Positions 63,501-64,000 of a stretch of 64,000 bases of DNA are shown piece after piece. Positions within the stretch are counted from its first letter, which is position 1. The number at the start of each line of letters is the position of its first letter. The notes beneath the pieces were generated by a model that saw only the letters and a program-made list of their open reading frames with translations, was not told where the DNA came from and did not search any database. Made by a program: the position numbers and the translations under genes. The stretch is taken from contig OZ020490.1 of NCBI GenBank assembly GCA_963971405.1, positions 10,650,874-10,714,873 of the forward strand. Direction: 5' to 3'. This DNA comes from Psococerastis gibbosa (lineage: Eukaryota; Arthropoda; Insecta; Psocodea; Psocidae).

Positions 63501-64000
63501 CTTAGACCAAATAATACTCTAGACACGCCATGTTACAATTTCCGAAATGACGTCAGACACTGGCAAAAGCAGCTGCTTTTAGAGGCGCGAACCTATTATT
63601 TTCTATTTTTGTTTAGTTAATTAATTAATTGGAGTGAGGGAACTTTTTTTAAAGAGTGAAAGAACATTGACCAGGTTCCCTAGCTAAAAAGTCGCTGTTG
63701 CTAGGTAATCTGAGCTGTGACGTCATTCGCTGGCAAAAGATAAACATAATGTTGGTGCCCCAACTTTCTCATTCAGTGCATATAGAATGCCGTGACTTGA
63801 GTATTATATGGTCTAAGATGAAAACGCTTGTGCCCAACCAGTCGGATCATAGTTTTTCAATAATCTGCCTACAAATTATCATGATACTGCTAAACTTGAA
63901 ACTGACTTACACCAAGTTACTCTAGTTGGCAGATTATTTCCATTTAGTTACTTGTTATTGTTTGCTTTCAGGCGTCAAAGCCGGTAGCGTATTAAACGAA
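27446..64000 (+). CDS. Cad87A: Cadherin-23/Cad87A-type cadherin, 24 exons, 3' incomplete
   Basis: The spliced product is about 1481 residues to the window end: signal peptide (M1 to about C19), thirteen full EC repeats and the start of EC14. EC repeats are marked by their ends (DVNDNPPYF, VQNTPPVF, DVNDEPPKF, DINDNPPTF, DANDNPPRM, DVNNNAPIF, NSNDKAPVV, DVNDHKPTF, NINDHDPVF, DVNDNAPVF, DVNENKPIF, DENDNAPMF, DENDNVPTF) and by calcium motifs DRE/LDYE and DAD/DRD. All 23 introns are GT-AG and every exon phase joins. The EC1 start (NQPPVF with PVGTVVYTL) and the EC12-EC14 segments resemble EC1 and the last repeats of vertebrate CDH23. The insect member with about this many repeats is Cad87A, hence the name; that assignment is from family knowledge, not a search. 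Role: calcium-dependent adhesion at the cell surface. The remaining EC14, transmembrane and tail exons lie beyond 64000. The 5' UTR probably has a further exon upstream, since 27446 follows an acceptor. Confidence 0.92.
27564..27762 (-). mobile_element. tRNA-derived SINE (family S1), minus copy
   Basis: Reverse-strand copy of the element at 49055. Its reverse complement carries a B-box-like cgttcgagtccc (27693-27704) and the tag tgtagcc...cttcgcagggcatgtaaagcaggcggtcccggg. A second, more decayed minus copy may lie at about 27218-27300. Confidence 0.8.
27795..28177. mobile_element. Palindromic MITE family M1, copy 1
   Basis: 383 bp. The ends ggtgcccattccattgaccg and its complement at 28158-28177 are part of inverted repeats over 80 bp long. 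It carries gtggtagcagacattcaaga on the left and the mirror of it on the right. An inner, second inverted repeat is centred on tttccaccaacctcgcattg. AT-rich middle; no ORF. Confidence 0.92.
28178..28926. other. Intron 1 remainder
   Basis: No gene or repeat family recognised here beyond short AT-rich runs. Confidence 0.5.
28940..29180 (-). mobile_element. LINE 3' end fragment with 13-bp TSD
   Basis: The minus-strand translation includes WRIRRNDQLDTIYREPPIVV followed by EIKRARIRW, a widespread LINE C-terminal signature. Flanks carry the direct repeat ttaattaattatg (28927-28939 and 29181-29193). The right TSD ends 38 bases before exon 2, so it sits in the branch-point zone of intron 1. Confidence 0.8.
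29232..29440 (+). CDS. Cadherin exon 2: start of EC1
   Basis: Encodes GVECNQPPVF through LVQPLDYE. It has the EC1 N-terminus right after the signal peptide, the PVGTVVYTL strand, a YDPENSEL loop and the LDYE calcium motif. Donor gtaaaa at 29441; exits phase 0. Confidence 0.93.
29441..29981. other. Intron 2
   Basis: No repeat or gene recognised in this 541-bp intron. Confidence 0.5.
29982..30137 (+). CDS. Cadherin exon 3: end of EC1
   Basis: 52 codons, TEHELTVLVSIEDR to DVNDNPPYFLH, closing EC1 with the inter-repeat linker DVNDN. Donor gtaagt at 30138. Confidence 0.93.
30897..30995. repeat. Hairpin with tRNA-like core
   Basis: Arms taaccgaaattagagga and tcctctaatttcggtt enclose about 55 bases with a gtgggtttgagccccgcca segment, close to a B box plus acceptor-stem pattern. 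A relative of the core (cgtgggctcgaattctgcca) occurs near 59775-59795. It is not a functional tRNA gene as read: no cloverleaf could be completed by eye. Confidence 0.5.
31154..31250. repeat. AT minisatellite, about 22-bp unit
   Basis: About four copies of an aatataatataataataataaa-like unit. It produces the artefactual Tyr/Ile repeat frame on the minus strand. Confidence 0.85.
31492..31575 (+). CDS. Cadherin exon 4: start of EC2
   Basis: 28 codons, NEYEIEVDEDTPAGTTIF to VKDSDT, giving the EC2 first strand with XEX and the DSD calcium motif. Donor gtgagt. Confidence 0.92.
31576..32983. other. Intron 4
   Basis: AT-rich. Holds the LINE-tail tag gattggttggcagcaactcc (32318-32337) and SINE S2 copy 32501-32647. 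Otherwise unassigned. Confidence 0.5.
32501..32647 (-). mobile_element. SINE family S2, minus copy
   Basis: Reverse-strand copy of the 52091-52240 element: gtatccgaataacctcttca, then gatcgcatggtgtgtacaga and caagtacgaacaagctacca. The complement reads gatggcataatggtagcttg near its 5' end, a tRNA A-box-like start. Confidence 0.75.
32984..33160 (+). CDS. Cadherin exon 5: middle of EC2, with a Cys pair
   Basis: 59 codons, VGEVLDVTCSSK to YQIAFLAT. Two cysteines eleven residues apart (VTCSSKSHPEDSCGV) lie in EC2, where a local disulfide is likely. LNYLDR occupies the usual LDRE position in altered form. Confidence 0.92.
33338..34828 (-). pseudogene. LINE RT tail, RNase H and zinc finger
   Basis: 496 codons. 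It opens with the post-RT segment YLGMTLDTKLTWKDHI and GTEVIALASDTN. RNase H has all four acidic sites: YTDGSY, GEIWAVEEAV, FIDSQSAIQAL and HVGVKGNDMADELA. It ends with the CCHC finger and ARRRMAELPRTGVG. It is out of frame with the RT part. Confidence 0.88.
34831..35652 (-). pseudogene. LINE reverse transcriptase core
   Basis: In the same frame as the upstream endonuclease, beyond one TAG. Key blocks are LLSAHQAGFRKNRSTMDQ, LIDFKAAYDKV (first Asp), GLPQGTVISCLLF and LLFADDIVIW (catalytic FADD). It ends at a frameshift-induced stop at 34831-34833. Confidence 0.9.
35653..37044 (-). pseudogene. LINE apurinic-like endonuclease
   Basis: 463 codons with EEP/APE endonuclease motifs: LFWNAGGLNKPKF, IIVEAGAS, VIGDFNAHSPRWG and STPDLVLTH. 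The frame ends in TAG immediately before AGPDEIFPEF, where a Trp codon (TGG) would be the simplest ancestral reading. The gag-like ORF1 is not seen upstream. Confidence 0.9.
37141..37968. other. Intron 5, 3' part
   Basis: No coding unit recognised. A poly-A tract lies at about 37884-37903, just upstream of exon 6. Confidence 0.5.
37969..38161 (+). CDS. Cadherin exon 6: EC2 end, EC3 start
   Basis: DGALEGRTILELKVRD to VRYELLS. The EC2/EC3 linker is VQNTPPVF, so the usual DxNDN calcium linker is degenerate (QNT) here. Donor gtaagt after 38161; exits phase 1. Confidence 0.93.
38249..38291 (+). mobile_element. SINE S2 3' fragment
   Basis: ctgaagaggtggttttgata with cattcattaaattgtttgta matches the 3' end of the S2 family. 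It sits directly before the foldback element. Confidence 0.6.
38302..39064. mobile_element. Foldback element, 299-bp arms
   Basis: The left arm 38302-38600 and right arm 38766-39064 are inverted copies, nearly identical by eye, around a 165-bp loop. Each arm is built from degenerate direct units of about 55-60 bp: gttgtcag(a/g)tacg, an aagtt..ttgg(c/t)c word, then the next unit. Long inverted ends made of tandem subrepeats are the hallmark of Foldback-type elements. No ORF of interest; the two mirror-image 60-codon frames are palindrome artefacts. Confidence 0.92.
39065..40212. other. Intron 6 remainder
   Basis: Contains a (gt)n run near 39290-39307, a poly-C tract near 39238-39250 and SINE S2 copy 39553-39713. 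The rest is AT-rich and unassigned. Confidence 0.5.
39553..39713 (+). mobile_element. SINE family S2, plus copy
   Basis: cgacttcgatggccaggtgg, then ccatgcgatcggagacgtgt, and the shared tail gaggcgactgaagaggtcaa with attcattgaatcgtttgta. Confidence 0.75.
40213..40325 (+). CDS. Cadherin exon 7: middle of EC3
   Basis: Encodes NPMDYFLLDARSGELKTG to VLNFQIR. FLLDARSGEL is the canonical strand before the LDKE motif (LLDKEAL). Enters phase 1, exits phase 0. Confidence 0.92.
40400..40925 (+). mobile_element. LINE 3' end split by a SINE
   Basis: Before 40502 the translation includes YPRIQWLGHVEDAE, and after 40755 it resumes with RRPGRPRLRLMD and DWKLAAEDLPIWRGVVAAAK, the usual LINE C-terminal end. 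The SINE at 40512-40754 interrupts it with a 10-bp TSD. The rest is short and pseudogenic. Confidence 0.78.
40512..40754 (+). mobile_element. 5S-rRNA-derived SINE (SINE3-like), copy a
   Basis: 243 bp flanked by the direct repeat ccctaggcgg (40502-40511 and 40755-40764). The 5' end (gccgccttaccaagttgaat, then ..ca.cgg) follows the 5' end of animal 5S rRNA. The 3' end is an (act)n tail. Other copies are at 43425-43706 and 47910-48153. Confidence 0.75.
40926..41700. other. Intron 7, middle
   Basis: Holds cctaacctaacctaactta near 41023-41042, four units of the insect telomeric type. No gene; otherwise unassigned. Confidence 0.5.
41701..42084. mobile_element. Palindromic MITE M1, copy 2
   Basis: 384 bp, ggcgcccatcccaccgaccg to its complement, with 3-bp flanks tga on both sides (41698-41700 and 42085-42087). 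Confidence 0.92.
42543..42907. mobile_element. Palindromic MITE M1, copy 3 (right end clipped)
   Basis: Same family as 27795-28177, but the right terminal inverted repeat stops at ccctagcc, losing about 20 terminal bases. Confidence 0.9.
43001..43198 (+). CDS. Cadherin exon 8: EC3 end, EC4 start
   Basis: 66 codons, AYEIENGERVSNAS to MTVSDRDT, with linker DVNDEPPKF and EC4 VEIPENLP. Phase 0 to 0, donor gtgagt. Confidence 0.93.
43425..43706 (+). mobile_element. 5S-rRNA-derived SINE, copy b
   Basis: Starts gagctggccgccataccaag and ends (act)n. Flanked by aagtcgaaatcga on the left and aagccgaaatcga on the right, a 13-bp TSD with one mismatch. The ggccgccataccaagttgaa start again follows 5S rRNA. 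Confidence 0.78.
44135..44290 (+). CDS. Cadherin exon 9: middle of EC4
   Basis: 52 codons, GHNAAFSLRLADAA to ERKFIIR, containing the LDYE calcium motif (MSLDYENP). Phase 0 to 0. Confidence 0.93.
44693..44895 (-). repeat. Dispersed repeat R1, minus copy
   Basis: Reverse complement of 24400-24545 (tctcagcttgtccattatcg, aggttgacatcgagaa, ccatggggtcgttggcattg). Confidence 0.65.
45145..45290 (+). repeat. LINE 3'-UTR-like repeat with (aaag)n tail
   Basis: The text gtcccaaacaagcgctagct, ggggatgcgggct and ctccttgtccagggaatact is the inverse of 52375-52515. The tail is aagaaaaagaaagaaaaaag. It is probably a LINE 3' untranslated end. Confidence 0.65.
45341..45691 (+). CDS. Cadherin exon 10: EC4 end and most of EC5
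   Basis: 117 codons, the longest exon. It has linker DINDNPPTF, then EC5 with IASDRDSGPFGPE and a Cys pair around ECETPGQAPCLDLETK, where LDLE replaces LDRE. Phase 0 to 0. Confidence 0.94.
46102..46419 (+). CDS. Cadherin exon 11: EC5 end and most of EC6
   Basis: 106 codons, ATDTEGAGLSAQ to VNLIVQ. The linker DANDNPPRM precedes EC6 (EVEEGARE). The usual LDRE motif is replaced by PLDLTV. Confidence 0.94.
46640..46722 (-). mobile_element. LINE 3' tail scrap (same family as 33320-37140)
   Basis: ttgctttatacaacgcccgt with agcctcccagtat matches the 3' end of the big intron-5 LINE near 33309-33392. Only about 80 bases remain, ending about 60 bases before exon 12. Confidence 0.6.
46783..46923 (+). 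CDS. Cadherin exon 12: EC6 end, EC7 start
   Basis: 47 codons, ASDGRFTDNATVS to SGASVGQ, with linker DVNNNAPIF (an N for D in DxNDN) and PENSPSG. Confidence 0.93.
47242..47416 (+). CDS. Cadherin exon 13: middle of EC7
   Basis: ISAEDADSGDNAAIRYL to HAVDK, with DADSGDN, FHLDSDSGLI and LDYD. Phase 0 to 1; donor gtattt (weak at +5). Confidence 0.92.
47483..47880 (-). mobile_element. LINE 3' end (same family as 33320-37140)
   Basis: The minus-strand frame ends CPLCDFHTMDASHLYSCP, ARRLMAEMPRAGVG and the tag ccaacgcccgctc, closely matching the C-terminus of the intron-5 LINE. It is 5'-truncated, retaining only the finger and a bit of post-RNase-H sequence. Confidence 0.85.
47910..48153 (+). mobile_element. 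5S-rRNA-derived SINE, copy c
   Basis: Starts gccaacgaccttaccatgtt, a still better match to the 5' end of 5S rRNA than copies a and b, then shares gtgtgcac, cgtgtgatt and ataatcaggaggtccac with them. The 3' tail has decayed. Confidence 0.72.
48363..48510 (-). mobile_element. SINE family S2, minus copy beside exon 14
   Basis: Same tags as 32501-32647 (gtatccgaataacctcttca, gatcgcatggtgtgtagaga, caagtacgaacaagctacca). It ends 27 bases before exon 14, just outside the polypyrimidine tract. Confidence 0.75.
48538..48785 (+). CDS. Cadherin exon 14: EC7 end, EC8 start
   Basis: GIPPQTGTTIVEVHVI to VHSTDFK. The EC7/EC8 linker is NSNDKAPVV. Phase 1 to 0, donor gtgtgt. Confidence 0.92.
49055..49270 (+). 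mobile_element. tRNA-derived SINE (family S1), best copy
   Basis: Contains an A box (tagcgtagtgg, 49062-49072) and a perfect B box (ggttcgagtcc, 49106-49116) at tRNA-like spacing. A tRNA-unrelated body follows (cttcggagggcatgtaaagc, ccctaactccgctaggttgg) and then an (attt)n tail. Copies are at 27564-27762 (minus) and 59898-60095. Confidence 0.88.
49407..49539 (+). CDS. Cadherin exon 15: middle of EC8
   Basis: EWFKADGVSGKVFVAKKL to SVQQGR, with VFVAKKLRREL in place of the LDRE strand. Phase 0 to 1, donor gtaagt. Confidence 0.9.
50038..50206. mobile_element. Small palindromic MITE
   Basis: The ends cagcctgatcgaggcgatta and its complement (50187-50206) match over 25 bases, with further inverted similarity inward (gtatttatttaatcccc against gtatttatttaaccccgg inverted in part). 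169 bp, no ORF. Confidence 0.8.
50277..50345 (-). repeat. LINE tail with (caat)n
   Basis: tcaatcaatcaatcaatctt, then tgtccatgaccca and aggtgggata, as at 25178-25265. Probably the 3' end of a minus-strand LINE. Confidence 0.6.
50634..51009. mobile_element. Palindromic MITE M1, copy 4 (upstream of exon 16)
   Basis: 376 bp, ggcgcccattccaccgaccg to its complement, ending 74 bases before exon 16. Confidence 0.92.
51084..51296 (+). CDS. Cadherin exon 16: EC8 end, EC9 start
   Basis: 71 codons in symmetric phase (1 to 1), GTLIVTITDVNDHKPTF to FTIDNAT. Skipping it would keep the frame but remove parts of EC8 and EC9. Flanked on both sides by copies of MITE M1. Confidence 0.93.
51346..51724. mobile_element. 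Palindromic MITE M1, copy 5 (downstream of exon 16)
   Basis: 379 bp, begins 49 bases after exon 16. The flanking trinucleotide aaa is present on both sides (51343-51345 and 51725-51727). Confidence 0.92.
52091..52240 (+). mobile_element. SINE family S2, plus copy
   Basis: acttcgatggcataatggta at the start resembles a tRNA A box; atcggtgacctgtcgtaactc and the tail gaggcgactgaagaggttat with attcattgaattgcttgtaa follow. Confidence 0.75.
52375..52515 (-). repeat. LINE 3'-UTR-like repeat, minus copy
   Basis: Inverse of 45145-45290: a (ttct)n start, ttccttgtccagtattcaac, then ccgcatccccaagctagcgc. Confidence 0.65.
53052..55319 (-). mobile_element. 5'-truncated Jockey/CR1-type LINE
   Basis: Lies between TSD copies tgcaatga (53044-53051 and 55320-55327). 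The 5' end (right side) is cut within the region before RT. The 3' end has aaatgaaatgaaat-type microsatellite text. There is no RNase H, unlike the intron-5 LINE. The remaining frame is open from the truncation point to its stop, so insertion is recent. Confidence 0.88.
53230..55319 (-). CDS. LINE reverse transcriptase ORF2 fragment
   Basis: Open from the truncation at 55319; the first Met is at 55191 (653 aa from there). RT blocks: WRPINILPPTSKALENL, LLDPLQSGFKKMHST, VLIDYSAAFNSVD (D282), PAGSVLGPLIF and HCFADDVQIY (FADD 371-374). It ends with YTRNxF-like C-terminal words LRMNACIRYIF and KLWNSLTDETR. The pre-RT endonuclease is missing. Reverse transcriptase by family; this truncated copy cannot be autonomous. 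Confidence 0.9.
55527..55658. mobile_element. Small palindromic MITE (family M2)
   Basis: About 131 bp with inverted ends ggcggtgtttccacatacgt / acgtatatggaaacaccgcc, flanked by tta on each side. Contains atggtagcagaattttta, a variant of the motif found in M1 and M3. Confidence 0.88.
55926..56083 (+). CDS. Cadherin exon 17: rest of EC9
   Basis: GIVRLQRALDFEEAPTVS to DHDPVFSQ. LDFE is the calcium motif and NINDHDPVF the linker. Phase 1 to 0. Confidence 0.93.
56405..56755 (+). repeat. R1 repeat copies and RTE 3' end scrap
   Basis: Two partial R1 units (gtccaatgccaacgacccca and ccaatgccaatgacccatcg) run into the RTE-like 3' end (ccaatcttcgatagaagagg, then an (agaag)n tail). Confidence 0.6.
56782..57164. 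mobile_element. Palindromic MITE M1, copy 6
   Basis: 383 bp, ggcgcccattccagtgaccg to its complement. It ends 56 bases before exon 18. Confidence 0.92.
57221..57493 (+). CDS. Cadherin exon 18: most of EC10
   Basis: 91 codons, PKYSAEVAEGSGVG to RRSATAV, with SDRDRGEYGE and LDRESRS motifs. Phase 0 to 0, donor gtaagt. Confidence 0.94.
57494..58060. other. Intron 18
   Basis: No repeat or gene recognised. Confidence 0.5.
58061..58247 (+). CDS. Cadherin exon 19: EC10 end, EC11 start
   Basis: VEVTVLDVNDNAPVF to IVHGNPD, with canonical DVNDN linker and DDPDAGANG. Phase 0 to 1. A decayed copy of its 3' half lies just downstream (58300-58455). Confidence 0.93.
58300..58455 (+). pseudogene. Tandem decayed duplicate of exon 19 and its donor
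   Basis: ATAGCGCTGAGCCCTCCTAC and following bases repeat 58112-58289: coding text for SIALSPPT..AQPH, DPDA and TYAI.HG, then the post-donor words gttgact, cacattgctc and acaaatta. A 15-base in-frame deletion and several substitutions have occurred. The donor gtaagt now reads gttaagt. Confidence 0.9.
58557..58768 (+). CDS. Cadherin exon 20: rest of EC11, EC12 start
   Basis: DTFRIDTDTGIIYPA to STVHVSE. The linker is DVNENKPIF; there is no LDRE (KSLRGGARVF instead). Phase 1 to 0. Confidence 0.93.
58867..59052. mobile_element. Palindromic MITE family M3, copy 1
   Basis: Ends ggcggctattccaccgactg and gggtggaatagccgcc, flanked by ttt on both sides. Contains gtggtagcagacatcattaa. Confidence 0.88.
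59130..59398. mobile_element. Palindromic MITE family M3, copy 2
   Basis: ggcggctattccaccggcaa to gtggaatacacgcc, flanked by tta (59127-59129 and 59399-59401). Carries tggtagcagacatcattaat internally. Confidence 0.86.
59521..59639. mobile_element. Palindromic MITE family M3, right half only
   Basis: Starts tatggtagcaggcatcatta and ends gcgggtggaatagccgcc; the left terminal repeat is missing. Confidence 0.8.
59898..60095 (+). mobile_element. tRNA-derived SINE (family S1), plus copy
   Basis: aggacatgtagagttctggt, B-box-like gttcgagtctc (59950-59960) and the body catgcttcggaggacatgta match 49055-49270. Confidence 0.82.
60200..60475 (+). mobile_element. LINE 3' end with CCHC finger
   Basis: RRDIAVAAFRMATGYHYL, LHRIGIAESSECPLC and KADHLFSCTG form the same end-of-LINE layout as the intron-5 LINE but diverged. 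Tail (gaa)n near 60460-60471. Confidence 0.82.
60538..60735 (+). CDS. Cadherin exon 21: most of EC12
   Basis: 66 codons, GQAVHGYRLLTVLAKD to RESQASYQ, with KDADSGENG and LDRES. Phase 0 to 0, donor gttagt. Confidence 0.93.
60812..61115 (+). mobile_element. RTE-like LINE, 3' end fragment
   Basis: WRDRVPNAKVLRRM and VKKRKLTYFGHVMNKKY relate it to 26947-27195. Tail aaaagaagaagac. Confidence 0.8.
61517..61719 (+). CDS. Cadherin exon 22: EC12 end, EC13 start
   Basis: VVLVAIDHGSIFQLETLQ to VGNNAR. The linker is DENDNAPMF. Exits phase 2 at donor gtatgt (61720). The donor is immediately followed by a LINE target-site duplication. Confidence 0.93.
61734..62123 (+). mobile_element. Short LINE 3' end inserted at the exon 22 donor
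   Basis: RTRWVRIRNDRIRQDLQVDS, QLQWFGHVQRMEENTTTRR and RPGRRPIGRPRTTLEERI are the C-terminal end of an RTE-type LINE, with a (gaa)n tail. The perfect 12-bp TSD atgtagcaaatg lies at 61722-61733 and 62124-62135. Its frame is open from about 61763 to the stop. Confidence 0.9.
62136..63139. other. Intron 22 remainder
   Basis: Contains an (att)n run near 62321-62338, a possible R1 scrap near 62385-62445 and the palindrome 62911-63074. Otherwise unassigned. Confidence 0.5.
62911..63074. mobile_element. Palindromic MITE before exon 23
   Basis: atgcaatattcatgttgacg, gtgaagtg and ctctgggtggctt on the left mirror aagccacccagag, cacttcat and atgaatattgcat on the right: arms of about 50-60 bases around a 50-base loop. 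It ends 65 bases before exon 23. Confidence 0.82.
63140..63411 (+). CDS. Cadherin exon 23: most of EC13
   Basis: IYYSIVAGNDDELFGLE to SADYHV, with SLDRETQQ and linker DENDNVPTF. The extended loop DPAEFLPHPPKKRDLEHD resembles the loop in the penultimate CDH23 repeat. Phase 2 to 1. Confidence 0.93.
63412..63971. other. Intron 23
   Basis: No repeat or gene recognised. Confidence 0.5.
63972..64000 (+). CDS. Cadherin exon 24 (start only): EC14
   Basis: The acceptor ctttcag precedes GVKAGSVLNE in phase 1, continuing the YHV of exon 23 into the first strands of EC14. The window ends here. Confidence 0.85.

Noticed and set aside
1..64000. CRISPR arrays, operons, bacterial promoters
   Set aside because: The window is eukaryotic; no regularly spaced identical repeats with unique spacers were seen.

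Overview
This is a eukaryotic (metazoan) window of about 37-40% GC, almost certainly from an arthropod and probably an insect. It has one large split gene with GT-AG introns, dense transposable elements of several classes, insect-style CCTAA runs, and a gene whose closest known relatives are the insect Cad87A / vertebrate cadherin-23 (CDH23) proteins. The species call is an inference; a hemipteran-like insect is a guess only.

Layout. 1-8.5 kb holds no host gene that I can support. It carries a decayed LINE with RNase H (about 2.46-3.98 kb) split by a later insertion, a hAT-like repeat (6522-7274) and AT-rich sequence. 8799-12239 (minus) is an intact 1146-codon ORF joining a THAP zinc finger, a P-element/THAP9-type transposase and a C-terminal Ulp1/SENP-type cysteine protease with all catalytic residues. 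This is the most unusual gene in the window. 12641-21731 is a Ty3/Gypsy LTR retrotransposon (element A, 120-bp LTRs, TSD ggtac). A second Gypsy element (element B, 13211-17776, apparently identical 211-bp LTRs, TSD ctaaa) sits inside its gag. The 200-N gap in A is flanked by an 11-bp overlap and is probably an assembly artefact. 21.7-27.4 kb is intergenic or upstream sequence with a hAT-type MITE (perfect 8-bp TSD) and LINE/SINE debris.

From 27455 to the window end runs one plus-strand cadherin gene, resolved here into 24 coding exons (about 1481 codons, incomplete at the 3' end): a signal peptide, 13 complete extracellular cadherin (EC) repeats and the start of a fourteenth. All exon phases join correctly. 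The introns hold a near full-length LINE (33.3-37.1 kb, minus), a 5'-truncated LINE (53.05-55.32 kb, minus), several LINE 3' ends, tRNA-derived and apparent 5S-rRNA-derived SINEs, a 299-bp-armed foldback element (38302-39064), and at least ten palindromic MITEs. The MITEs share GGCG-N4-TTCCAC-type ends or the internal motif GGTAGCAGACAT. Several insertions lie within tens of bases of splice sites, and one LINE landed two bases inside the donor of exon 22.

The single cellular product is a cadherin-superfamily adhesion protein. Everything else recognised is mobile DNA, and the insertion order can be read in several places (B into A, SINE into LINE, LINE into MITE).
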